Shown here one piece after another: positions 1 to 7,521 of a DNA stretch of 26,840 nucleotides. A program made the translations under genes and the position numbers. Where the stretch lies: NCBI GenBank assembly GCA_041563315.1, contig JBFFNE010000035.1, positions 1 to 26,840 on the forward strand, read 5' to 3'. Within the stretch, counting starts at the first letter, position 1, and the number at the start of each line of letters is the position of its first letter. Below the pieces are notes generated by a model. It did no database searches. It was not told the DNA's origin and saw nothing but the letters and a program-made list of their open reading frames with translations. Source of the stretch: JBFEYJ01 sp041563315. Lineage in GTDB: Bacteria > Pseudomonadota > Gammaproteobacteria > Thiohalomonadales > Thiohalomonadaceae.

Positions 1-261
1 ACTTCTTTTAAGGAGAAGCCGAAGGGCGACGGCGGTATGATCAACGGAGGATTTTTTGTTCTATCACCTAAGGTTGTTGACTTAATAGCAGGTGATCAGA
101 CTGTCTGGGAAAGGGAGCCTTTGGAGCAGTTAGCTGAAAAAGGTCAACTCGTGGCCTATCAACATCATGGTTTCTGGCAGCCCATGGATACTTTGCGCGA
201 CAAGAATTACCTTGAAGAACTTTGGGTGAGCGGTAAAGCACCTTGGAAGGTTTGGCAATGA
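1..261 (+). CDS. rfbF: Glucose-1-phosphate cytidylyltransferase, C-terminal part (5' end outside window)
   Basis: The frame is open from base 1 and ends at a TGA at 259-261, so only the last 86 residues are present. They match the C-terminus of RfbF/DdhA: a T-S-F-K-E-K-P-K-G-D motif, then M-I-N-G-G-F-F, and the closing W-Q-P-M-D-T-L-R-D segment followed by G-K-A-P-W-K. The enzyme makes CDP-D-glucose from CTP and glucose 1-phosphate, the first step towards CDP-3,6-dideoxyhexoses, in the cytoplasm. The stop overlaps the start of rfbG (ATGA at 258-261), so the two are translationally coupled. Function is inferred from these motifs and from the rfbG-rfbH context; the nucleotide-binding N-terminus cannot be checked here. 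Confidence 0.93.
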   Translation, partial: TSFKEKPKGDGGMINGGFFVLSPKVVDLIAGDQTVWEREPLEQLAEKGQLVAYQHHGFWQPMDTLRDKNYLEELWVSGKAPWKVWQ

Positions 262-1334
262 ATTCCGACTTCTGGCGTGACAAGCGCGTTTTTCTTACCG
301 GTCATACTGGTTTCAAGGGAAGCTGGTTGTCACTTTGGTTGCAAAGCCTCGGTGCGAATCTGACCGGTTTTTCATTGCGGCCGCCTTCACAACCCAACCT
401 GTACGACCTAGCCAATGTTGCTGAAGGAATGCAATCGCATATTGGTGATATCCGTGATCTTCGTGTGCTGCAACAAGCTATACAGGCTGCTAGACCTGAA
501 ATTGTCATTCATATGGCCGCTCAGCCCCTAGTGCGTTACTCATACCAGAATCCAGTTGAAACGTACTCCACAAATGTTATGGGTACTGTTCATCTGCTGG
601 AGGCGGTGCGAAATACTACAAGTGTTAAAGCTGTAGTGAATATAACAACAGACAAATGCTACGAAAATCGTGAATGGGTATGGGGCTATCGTGAGCATGA
701 ACCTATGGGAGGGTATGATCCATACAGCAACAGCAAGGGTTGTGCAGAGCTGGTCAGCTCAGCTTATCGCTCATCGTTCTTTAACGGAAATTCCTACGAA
801 CAGCATGGTGTAAGTTTGGCAACCGTCCGTGCTGGTAATGTTATTGGTGGTGGGGATTGGGCGAAAGACCGTTTAATTCCGGACATATTGGCTGCTTTCG
901 AACAAGGTGAAGTAGTTAACATCAGGAATCCACATGCAATCCGTCCCTGGCAGCATGTTTTGGAACCCTTGCGTGGTTATCTAACGTTAGCTGAGCGTCT
1001 TTACAATTCTGGGCCACAGTTTGCCGAGGCCTGGAACTTCGGCCCAGAAGATGAAGACGCGAAGCCTGTTGCCTGGATCGTCGAGCGCATGGCTGAGATA
1101 TGGGGGGATGGGGCGCAATGGAAAATTGATGCTGGTGATCATCCGCATGAAGCTACGTACCTGAAACTCGATATCTCGAAGGCTCGCACACGACTGGATT
1201 GGCATCCAACTCTTCGTCTTGATGACGCATTAAACCTCATCATCGACTGGTCAAAGCAGCGTCAGGCTGGGCACGATCTACAAAAACTGACTCTCGCACA
1301 GATTCACGCGTATCAAAAATTGACTGAAAAGTGA
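258..1334 (+). CDS. rfbG: CDP-glucose 4,6-dehydratase
   Basis: A 358-residue extended short-chain dehydrogenase/reductase that converts CDP-D-glucose to CDP-4-keto-6-deoxy-D-glucose with bound NAD. Visible are the NAD-binding G-H-T-G-F-K-G-S-W at residues 15-23, the T-T-D-K-C-Y catalytic segment at 130-135 and the Y-x-x-x-K pair Y156/K160. Length is normal for the family. I start at ATG 258, which overlaps the rfbF stop (ATGA) and follows a GGAAGG at 245-250; an in-frame TTG at 243 would add only five residues and lies upstream of that Shine-Dalgarno-like sequence. The product is the substrate of RfbH, encoded 9 bases downstream. Confidence 0.96.
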   Translation: MNSDFWRDKRVFLTGHTGFKGSWLSLWLQSLGANLTGFSLRPPSQPNLYDLANVAEGMQSHIGDIRDLRVLQQAIQAARPEIVIHMAAQPLVRYSYQNPVETYSTNVMGTVHLLEAVRNTTSVKAVVNITTDKCYENREWVWGYREHEPMGGYDPYSNSKGCAELVSSAYRSSFFNGNSYEQHGVSLATVRAGNVIGGGDWAKDRLIPDILAAFEQGEVVNIRNPHAIRPWQHVLEPLRGYLTLAERLYNSGPQFAEAWNFGPEDEDAKPVAWIVERMAEIWGDGAQWKIDAGDHPHEATYLKLDISKARTRLDWHPTLRLDDALNLIIDWSKQRQAGHDLQKLTLAQIHAYQKLTEK

Positions 1335-1343
1335 ACTCAAACT

Positions 1344-2666
1344 ATGCCTAAAGCAAAAACACAAGCTATCCGTGAGCAAATCGCAAAACTGGTTGATGAG
1401 TACGCCGCAATTGCACTCCAACCTAAGTCATTTTCTCCTGGTGAATCCACAGTACCCCCATCAGGTAAAATCCTGGATGCAGCGGAACTCAAGCTTATGG
1501 TCGAAGCGTCACTTGATGGTTGGTTGACCACGGGGAGGTTTAACGATGAATTCGAAAAACGCTTGGCGTCTTTTCTTGGGGTCAAACGTCTCATCACTGT
1601 CAATTCAGGTTCCTCTGCGAACTTGGTCGCATTTTTGACACTTACCTCACCCAAACTTGGCGAACGCGCTATCAAACCTGGCGATGAGGTAATTGGTGTC
1701 GCGGCAGGGTTTCCTACAACTGTCAATCCCATTTTGCAATTTGGTGCTGTGCCAGTCTTCGTCGATATTGAACTTGGAACTTACAATATTGATGAGACAA
1801 AGGTCGAAGCAGCTATCGGACCTAAAACCAAGGCAATCATGTTGGCACATACTCTGGGCAACCCATATAACCTGGAAGTCATCAATAAAATCTGTAAAAA
1901 ACATAATCTCTGGCTGGTCGAAGACTGCTGTGATGCGCTGGGCTCAACATACAATGGGCAACTCGTCGGAACCTTTGGTGATATCAGTAGCCTGAGTTTT
2001 TATCCTGCACACCATATCACCATGGGCGAGGGGGGCGCTGTGTTCAGTAACAATACAGAACTAATGCAGATCGCTGAAAGTTTCCGTGACTGGGGGCGCG
2101 ATTGCTTCTGCCCGCCTGGCAAGGATAACACTTGTGGGAGACGTTTCTGTCAGAAGCTAGGTGAACTGCCTGAAGGTTACGACCATAAATACACATACAG
2201 CCATCTTGGCTACAATCTTAAAATTACTGATATGCAAGCGGCATGCGGCTTGGCTCAACTTGAAAAGGCAGCTGACTTTATTCAGCGTCGCAAGGACAAC
2301 TTTGCATTCCTCAAAGAACGATTAGCCAATTGTGAGGAGTTTTTGCTTCTACCTAGGGCGACTGAAAATAGTGAGCCGTCGTGGTTTGGTTTTCCGATTA
2401 CGCTGAAAGAAAATCCCCAGTTCAGTCGTTTGGATTTGAACCGGTATTTGGACCAAAACAAGATCGGTACTCGCCTTTTGTTTGCAGGTAACCTGACGCG
2501 CCAACCTTATATGATTGGTCGTAACTTTAAGGTGAGTGGCACGCTGGTTAATACAGATATTGTTATGAACAACACGTTTTGGATAGGAGTGCAACCGGCT
2601 TTGACGGAGGAAATGCTGGAATATTCAGTAAGTAAGATCGAAGAATTTCTAGGCGTTAACTTTTGA
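1344..2666 (+). CDS. rfbH: CDP-4-keto-6-deoxy-D-glucose 3-dehydrase (E1, PMP and [2Fe-2S] enzyme)
   Basis: A 440-residue protein of the DegT/DnrJ/EryC1 fold. It uses pyridoxamine phosphate and an iron-sulfur cluster for C3 deoxygenation of CDP-4-keto-6-deoxyglucose. Two features separate it from ordinary sugar aminotransferases. The Schiff-base lysine is replaced by histidine (H223 in S-F-Y-P-A-H-H-I-T), and the cysteines C196, C254, C256 and C264 reproduce the C-X57-C-X1-C-X7-C ligand spacing known for E1. The enzyme needs a flavin/[2Fe-2S] reductase (E3, DdhD/RfbI), which is not in this window; in Salmonella and Yersinia that gene precedes rfbF, so it may lie just upstream. The product ketosugar is the probable acceptor for the enzymes encoded next. 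Confidence 0.96.
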   Translation: MPKAKTQAIREQIAKLVDEYAAIALQPKSFSPGESTVPPSGKILDAAELKLMVEASLDGWLTTGRFNDEFEKRLASFLGVKRLITVNSGSSANLVAFLTLTSPKLGERAIKPGDEVIGVAAGFPTTVNPILQFGAVPVFVDIELGTYNIDETKVEAAIGPKTKAIMLAHTLGNPYNLEVINKICKKHNLWLVEDCCDALGSTYNGQLVGTFGDISSLSFYPAHHITMGEGGAVFSNNTELMQIAESFRDWGRDCFCPPGKDNTCGRRFCQKLGELPEGYDHKYTYSHLGYNLKITDMQAACGLAQLEKAADFIQRRKDNFAFLKERLANCEEFLLLPRATENSEPSWFGFPITLKENPQFSRLDLNRYLDQNKIGTRLLFAGNLTRQPYMIGRNFKVSGTLVNTDIVMNNTFWIGVQPALTEEMLEYSVSKIEEFLGVNF

Positions 2667-3497
2667 ATGGTGTACCCCATGAGTTCACAGGTAAAAGCAT
2701 TCGATACAAAAGCCCTGCGAAAAACCGTGCTAAATATGGCCTATGCTGGCTCCACTGTTCACATCGGCTGTGCTTTCTCAATAATTGAGATTCTAGCAGT
2801 ATTGTACAGAAATCACTTAAGATATCCGAACAACGACCCTCGTGCTTTTGAGCGTGATTACTTTGTTCTTAGCAAAGGGCATGGTGTGATGGCTCAGTAT
2901 GCATGTATGCTTGAATTGGGTTGGTTAAAAGACGAAGCCATCGCTCAATATTTTGCTGACGGCACTGAACTAAAGGGGCTTTCTGATTCGCGAATCGCAG
3001 GCTTGGAGGTGACTTCTGGCTCTTTGGGACACGGTTTTTCCGTCGGCGTAGGTTTGGCACTTGGTGCAAAATTGCGTAATTCAGAGCAAAAAACTTATGT
3101 TGTGGTCGGTGATGGTGAGATAAACGAGGGGCCCATATGGGAGGGGGCTCTTTTTGCTGCCCATCATCAGCTAAAGAATTTTATGGTGATTGTTGATGAA
3201 AATGGTTACCAGGCAATGGGAAGTACTCATGATGTGATTGAGCTTGGTTCAATACAATCAAAACTTGAGACTTTTGGCTTTGAGGCAGCTACCATTGACG
3301 GGCATAATGAAGATGCAATTGACAATGCAATAAAGCAACTATGGGAAAGTACTTCGACTAGCCCTAAAGCACTTGTCGCTAAAACAATTAAAGGTAAAGG
3401 CGTGCCTTTTATGGAAAATAACAATATTTGGCACTACACACGCCTTGATTCAGAAACCTACTCACGTGCAATGTCAGCGGTCGAAGGAAGTTCGTAA
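2667..3497 (+). CDS. Transketolase-like enzyme, N-terminal (pyrophosphate-binding) subunit
   Basis: A 276-residue protein matching the N-terminal third to half of transketolase. S-K-G-H-G is at residues 69-73, S-L-G-H-G at 119-123, and the thiamine diphosphate/metal motif begins with G-D-G-E at 148-151 and closes with N179 in D-E-N-G-Y. It is encoded directly after the rfbH stop, and its TAA overlaps the start of the second subunit (TAATG), so a 1:1 heteromer is likely. Transketolases move a two-carbon ketol unit between sugars. Placed between rfbH and an SDR in an O-antigen cluster, this pair more likely builds a modified sugar than serves the pentose phosphate pathway; that role is inference. 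An in-frame ATG at 2679 is an alternative start. Confidence 0.9.
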   Translation: MVYPMSSQVKAFDTKALRKTVLNMAYAGSTVHIGCAFSIIEILAVLYRNHLRYPNNDPRAFERDYFVLSKGHGVMAQYACMLELGWLKDEAIAQYFADGTELKGLSDSRIAGLEVTSGSLGHGFSVGVGLALGAKLRNSEQKTYVVVGDGEINEGPIWEGALFAAHHQLKNFMVIVDENGYQAMGSTHDVIELGSIQSKLETFGFEAATIDGHNEDAIDNAIKQLWESTSTSPKALVAKTIKGKGVPFMENNNIWHYTRLDSETYSRAMSAVEGSS

Positions 3498-4414
3498 TGA
3501 GAGACGCGTTTTCCGATGCGCTTGTTCGTCACGCAAAGGCTGATCCTGGAGTAGTGCTTCTGACGGGAGATCATGGCTACGCTTTATTCGACGATTTCCG
3601 CAAAGAATGCCCAAAGCAATACATCAATGCAGGAATCGCCGAACAAAATATGGTCGGGATGGCGGCTGGATTGGCTCGTGCTGGCTTTAGGCCTTTTGTT
3701 TACGGCTTAAGTGCTTTTATACCGGTGCGAGTTGTGGAGCAGATCAAACTTGATGTGGCGCATGACCAATTGCCAGTGATTTTTATTGGTGATGGGGCAG
3801 GGTTTGTCTATAGCCACCTTGGTACAAGTCACCAATCTACAGAAGACATCGCATGCTTGCGAGCTATTCCTGACCTGTCGATCTATTCTCCTGCCGATCG
3901 TTTTGAAGTGTCTGCCTGTATGGACTTAGCTTATCAGTCGAACTCCGCCGTCTACTTACGCATGGGGAAATCAGACCGTGGGGATGTGCATTCGAACATT
4001 CCAAATTTGACAATTGGTGAGCTATTAGAGGTTCTTCCAGGGAACGGCGGTGATGTCAATTTCATCGCGACAGGCTCATTAGTACGCACCGCCATGGACA
4101 TTGCAGCAAGAAAGTACCCAACTGCAAGCGTGTGGAGTGCTCCCTTCATAAAACCCATTGATTACACCCAAGTGACGTCAATCTGCCGGCGGAGTAGAGC
4201 CGTCATCGTCCTTGAAGAGCACTCCGTGCAAGGTGGTTTGGGGTCAGTTGTTGCCGAAATTGCGTCTGAATTGTCACCTGTACGTATTCTGAGGATTGGT
4301 GTTCCTGACCGTTTCTCACAGCACTGTGGTACCTATGAGTACTTGCTTAAAGAGCACGGCCTAGACCACATGTCAATTGAGCAACGAATTCATGATTTTC
4401 TTGAAGCGAACTAA
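3497..4414 (+). CDS. Transketolase-like enzyme, C-terminal (pyrimidine-binding) subunit
   Basis: A 305-residue protein covering the pyrimidine-binding and C-terminal domains of transketolase. The ThDP-activating glutamate is E49 in G-I-A-E-Q-N-M, followed by V-G-M-A-A-G-L-A. A conserved loop at 106-116 contains H112 (S-H-L-G-T-S-H-Q-S-T-E), matching the D-G-P-T-H-Q loop of classical transketolase, but the Asp four residues before the His is Leu (L108). With its partner the total is about 580 residues, shorter than single-chain transketolase (about 660). The start overlaps the partner's stop by one base (TAATG), and the SDR gene follows after 3 bases. Probable role: two-carbon transfer to the CDP-ketosugar made by RfbH. 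The enzyme family is clear; the substrate is inferred. Confidence 0.9.
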   Translation: MRDAFSDALVRHAKADPGVVLLTGDHGYALFDDFRKECPKQYINAGIAEQNMVGMAAGLARAGFRPFVYGLSAFIPVRVVEQIKLDVAHDQLPVIFIGDGAGFVYSHLGTSHQSTEDIACLRAIPDLSIYSPADRFEVSACMDLAYQSNSAVYLRMGKSDRGDVHSNIPNLTIGELLEVLPGNGGDVNFIATGSLVRTAMDIAARKYPTASVWSAPFIKPIDYTQVTSICRRSRAVIVLEEHSVQGGLGSVVAEIASELSPVRILRIGVPDRFSQHCGTYEYLLKEHGLDHMSIEQRIHDFLEAN

Positions 4415-4417
4415 GTC

Positions 4418-5350
4418 ATGCGTATAGCCATACTCGGTGCAACCAGTCAGATAGCAAGGGATTTAATTTTATCCTTCAGTGCTCAAACTGAGTTTGAATT
4501 GGCTCTTTTTGCCCGACGTCCCAATGCTGTGCAGAAATGGCTGTTAGACGCAGGCTTGTCAGCCCGGTGTACGGTGTCTGATTTTGACAGTTTTGGGGTA
4601 AACGAGAAATACGACGCCATTATGAACTTTGTAGGGTCAGGAAACCCTGCACAGACAGCAGAGATAGGTGCCTCGATTTTTGATATTACACTAAAGTACG
4701 ACGACCTTGCAGTTGACTATGTACGCCACCATCCTTCGTGTCGTTATCTTTTTTTGAGTAGCGGTGCTGCCTACGGTTCAAGCTTCGATGTCCCGGTTAA
4801 TATTAATACGAAAGCAACTGTCGCAATAAACGACCTCCAGCCACAAGACTGGTATGCAGTCGCTAAATTGCACTCAGAATGTCGTCATCGATCACTAAAG
4901 AAATTACCCATTTTCGACCTCCGTATCTTTAATTATTTCAGCCACAGACAGGATGTTTCTGCACGCTTTTTTATTACCGATGTCCTGCGTGCCATTCGTG
5001 AAGGTGAGACCTTGTTTACCACGCGCGATAATATTGTGCGAGATTACATTGGGCCTGATGACTTATTCCAACTCATTGCATTGATCATTAATGGCCCTGT
5101 TACTAATGATGTGGTTGATTGCTATACGCAGGCGCCCGTAGACAAACTGACACTGCTCAAGACGATGAGGAAACAATTTGGGCTTGCATATGAGTTTAGG
5201 GAAACACCCGCTGGAGTGAATGCGACAGGTTTAAAGATGAACTACTATTCAATCAATCATAAAGCTGAGGCCTACGGTTATTATCCCTCAAGAAACTCAC
5301 TGGAAAATGTTGTCTATGAGGCCCAGTTAATGTTAGGTGGGGTTGTATGA
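4418..5350 (+). CDS. NAD(P)-dependent sugar epimerase/reductase (extended SDR), possible side-chain ketoreductase
   Basis: A 310-residue extended short-chain dehydrogenase/reductase. The nucleotide-binding motif is G-A-T-S-Q-I-A at residues 7-13, the catalytic-serine segment is S-S-G-A-A-Y-G at 114-120, and the Y-x-x-x-K pair is Y146/K150. I do not recognise an exact ortholog. It is encoded 3 bases after the split transketolase and is the last gene of the CDP-sugar block. By position it corresponds to YerF, the reductase that follows the ThDP enzyme YerE in yersiniose synthesis. I infer that it reduces the ketone of a newly added two-carbon branch. A 4-ketoreductase or epimerase acting on the unbranched CDP-sugar is the main alternative. 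Confidence 0.82.
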   Translation: MRIAILGATSQIARDLILSFSAQTEFELALFARRPNAVQKWLLDAGLSARCTVSDFDSFGVNEKYDAIMNFVGSGNPAQTAEIGASIFDITLKYDDLAVDYVRHHPSCRYLFLSSGAAYGSSFDVPVNINTKATVAINDLQPQDWYAVAKLHSECRHRSLKKLPIFDLRIFNYFSHRQDVSARFFITDVLRAIREGETLFTTRDNIVRDYIGPDDLFQLIALIINGPVTNDVVDCYTQAPVDKLTLLKTMRKQFGLAYEFRETPAGVNATGLKMNYYSINHKAEAYGYYPSRNSLENVVYEAQLMLGGVV

Positions 5351-5448
5351 GTAACGAACTTTTGTATGCCTTTCAATGGTGTTTGTGTGGGTTTTGTCGT
5401 ATGAGGCGGGAATTACTTAAGCGACAGACTTGCTGTGTTTGTGTTTAA
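5347..5448 (+). CDS. Possible 33-residue cysteine-rich micro-ORF or gene remnant
   Basis: ATG at 5347 overlaps the TGA of the SDR gene (ATGA, 5347-5350), the arrangement used for coupled genes throughout this cluster, and the frame runs 33 codons to a TAA at 5446. The predicted peptide is basic in the middle and has six cysteines, including C-x-C and C-C-x-C patterns. No Shine-Dalgarno sequence of its own is obvious, and I know no family for it. It may be a chance ORF, the stub of a gene lost between the SDR and wzx, or a real micro-protein. It is listed because it occupies most of the only gap of over 100 bases in the forward O-antigen genes. Confidence 0.2.
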   Translation: MSNELLYAFQWCLCGFCRMRRELLKRQTCCVCV

Positions 5449-5492
5449 CGATAGTATTTTTAGAAACCATAAAGAATGGCGATGTTACCAAT

Positions 5493-6695
5493 ATGAGGCT
5501 TGCATTTTCAATACTTGACCAAGCGGTAACATCGGGCGGCAATTTTCTTGTAATCGCAATCTGCGCTCATTTATTGTCGGTGGATGAGCAGGGGAAGGTT
5601 GCATATACGTATGCAACATATCTTGCGGTACTTCTGTTGAATATTGCCATTATATTCCAGGGGGCTGCAATTAAGGCTCCATCGGTTGACAATGCAAGCG
5701 ACTACCATGGGATGTTGGCTCGTATGCAACTTATGTCTGGAGTTATCCTATGTGTTATTGCTATTTTTTTTTGGTGGGGGCTTGGAGAGAAATTTGATTG
5801 GGCGCCTTCAAAAAATGAACTTATTTTGTTTTTTTTGTATCTCTTTACCCAACAATTAGCCGACTTTGAACGCAGAACATCATATATCTTTTTCGGACCA
5901 GAAAGGGCAGCTGTTTCCAGTATTGCGGTTTACCCCATCCGCGTATTGTCGCTGCTGCTGATTCAGCCAGATACCTATGAAGTGGTTGTTGCCATATGGG
6001 CGGTAACAGCAATTGTGCCAGCACTGTTTTCTATAATACGGGCTGTTGTAGGGCGTCGGGATACATGGCAATTCCGCGAAATGATACATCACATTTTATT
6101 CAGTAAGCTAATGATTGCCGGTGCGCCTCTAGGATGGCTTTGGTCTTTTTTACCGGTTTTTTTTCTAGGTGGCCTGTTGGGAAAGGTGGAAGTGGCAGTC
6201 TTCATGAGCATAAGAAGCATTGCTAATGTTGCAAACATTGCCATGGAACAGCTGGAGATCCAAGCGGCAGCACATATGGCGAGGACCTATTATGCTCATG
6301 GCAAGTCATCATTGGATAGAACGGTTCTCCAGTTGATAAGTATCGGTGGTTTTGTCTGGTTCACCGGATTTCTGGTGACGCTCTATTTTTCAGACGAAGT
6401 GGTGGGTTTGGTTCTTGGGGCTAACTATGCTCAGCATTCTGGCCTTTTTACGATTAGTTGGGTGGCCTTTGGTGTGTATTTCTTTGCGCGAGTATATGCT
6501 ATCGCGAGGCGTTCAGTCAGAGACATGAAGACGGAGTTTGTGGGGAATATGGTCGCGGTTATAACGGCAATTGCGGTTGGCTTTCCTCTTGTTAATTATT
6601 TTGGTATGTACGGTGCTGCATGGGCATATGTTGTGATAGCAGCTTCTATTGGTATTGCCCAGGCATTGAGCGTAAGGAATATGTGTCATGAATAA
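5493..6695 (+). CDS. wzx: O-antigen flippase, Wzx-like
   Basis: A 400-residue, very hydrophobic protein with roughly ten to twelve predictable membrane segments and short charged loops, the profile of polysaccharide-transport (MATE/MVF) flippases. These move undecaprenyl-diphosphate-linked repeat units across the inner membrane. Sequence conservation is too weak for a confident family motif, so the call rests on topology, length and location next to glycosyltransferase and polymerase genes. I start at ATG 5493 (M-R-L-A-F-S-I-L); an in-frame TTG at 5430 would prepend 21 atypical residues. Three long T tracts lie inside (5764-5772, 5829-5836, 6157-6164). Its end overlaps the next gene by 8 bases. 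Confidence 0.82.
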   Translation: MRLAFSILDQAVTSGGNFLVIAICAHLLSVDEQGKVAYTYATYLAVLLLNIAIIFQGAAIKAPSVDNASDYHGMLARMQLMSGVILCVIAIFFWWGLGEKFDWAPSKNELILFFLYLFTQQLADFERRTSYIFFGPERAAVSSIAVYPIRVLSLLLIQPDTYEVVVAIWAVTAIVPALFSIIRAVVGRRDTWQFREMIHHILFSKLMIAGAPLGWLWSFLPVFFLGGLLGKVEVAVFMSIRSIANVANIAMEQLEIQAAAHMARTYYAHGKSSLDRTVLQLISIGGFVWFTGFLVTLYFSDEVVGLVLGANYAQHSGLFTISWVAFGVYFFARVYAIARRSVRDMKTEFVGNMVAVITAIAVGFPLVNYFGMYGAAWAYVVIAASIGIAQALSVRNMCHE

Positions 6696-7521
6696 CTTGC
6701 TTTCGATAATAATTCCGACACTTAATGAAGAAGTGAATTTGCCATATTGTATAAAGAGTTTGCTGCCTCTGAATGCGGATGTATATGTAGTAGATTCTCA
6801 TAGCACTGACAAAACAAGACTGATTGCCGAGAGCTATGGGTGTAAGGTTGTAACAGGGTCTTGGAGCAGCTTTGCAGAAAAATTCAATTGGGCCATTGAT
6901 AATTTACCCATTTCTACCCCCTGGGTGTTAAGGCTCGATGCTGATGAGTGGGTGACTGACGAATTTGTCCTGGAGTTAAAGCGAGTACTTCAGGATGTCG
7001 GGGCTGAAGTTTCCGCTTTCAATGTTAAACGACGCGTCTATTTTCTTGGGAGGTGGATAAAACATGGCGGCATGTATCCCCTCTGGAGTATAAGGGTGTG
7101 GCGTCACGGCAAGGCCAAGTTTGAAATGCGTGAACTTGATGAAGATATGGTTGTGTCAGGGCAGGTAGTTAAGCTGCGTAATGATATTGTTGACGAGAAC
7201 CGGCGCGGTTTAAGTTACTGGGTCCATAAACATAATATCTATGCTGATAACGAAATAAGAGAATTAAGTTCACAGCGGCAGCAAAGTGATATTCAGAATT
7301 CCCAATTGAATAACCAGAAACGCCGATGGGTCAAGGATAAGCTGTATTATAAGATACCCATATTTCTTCGACCGGTATTGTTGTGGTTTTCCAGATATGT
7401 TGTGTTGTTGGGCTTTCTTGATGGTATGCCAGGGCTTGTGTACCACTTTTTACATGGTTTTTGGTACAGATTCCTTATTGATGCAAAACTATACGAGGCA
7501 TCCCTGAAGCATGAAGAGTGA
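6688..7521 (+). CDS. Family 2 glycosyltransferase (WaaE/KdtX-like)
   Basis: A 277-residue GT-A fold glycosyltransferase. The N-terminus reads L-S-I-I-I-P-T-L-N-E-E (residues 5-15), followed by V-V-D-S-H-S-T-D at 34-41 and the metal/nucleotide-binding D-A-D at 84-86 in R-L-D-A-D-E-W. The C-terminal part has basic and hydrophobic stretches that could sit at the inner membrane face. AAGGAA at 6672-6677 serves as ribosome binding site for ATG 6688, inside the end of wzx. It probably transfers one of the repeat-unit sugars to the lipid carrier; only two non-initiating glycosyltransferases are visible in the window, so it may use the unusual CDP-sugar. The donor is not determinable from sequence. 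Confidence 0.88.
   Translation: MNNLLSIIIPTLNEEVNLPYCIKSLLPLNADVYVVDSHSTDKTRLIAESYGCKVVTGSWSSFAEKFNWAIDNLPISTPWVLRLDADEWVTDEFVLELKRVLQDVGAEVSAFNVKRRVYFLGRWIKHGGMYPLWSIRVWRHGKAKFEMRELDEDMVVSGQVVKLRNDIVDENRRGLSYWVHKHNIYADNEIRELSSQRQQSDIQNSQLNNQKRRWVKDKLYYKIPIFLRPVLLWFSRYVVLLGFLDGMPGLVYHFLHGFWYRFLIDAKLYEASLKHEE

Noticed and set aside
1344..2666. Reading the rfbH product as a sugar aminotransferase (DegT family)
   Set aside because: The PLP-anchoring lysine is a histidine (H223) and the four iron-sulfur cysteines have the exact E1 spacing, so it is a dehydrase.
2667..4414. Reading the transketolase pair as the housekeeping pentose phosphate enzyme
   Set aside because: It cannot be excluded from sequence alone, but tight packing within CDP-sugar genes and the changed D-G-P-T-H-Q loop make a dedicated role more likely.
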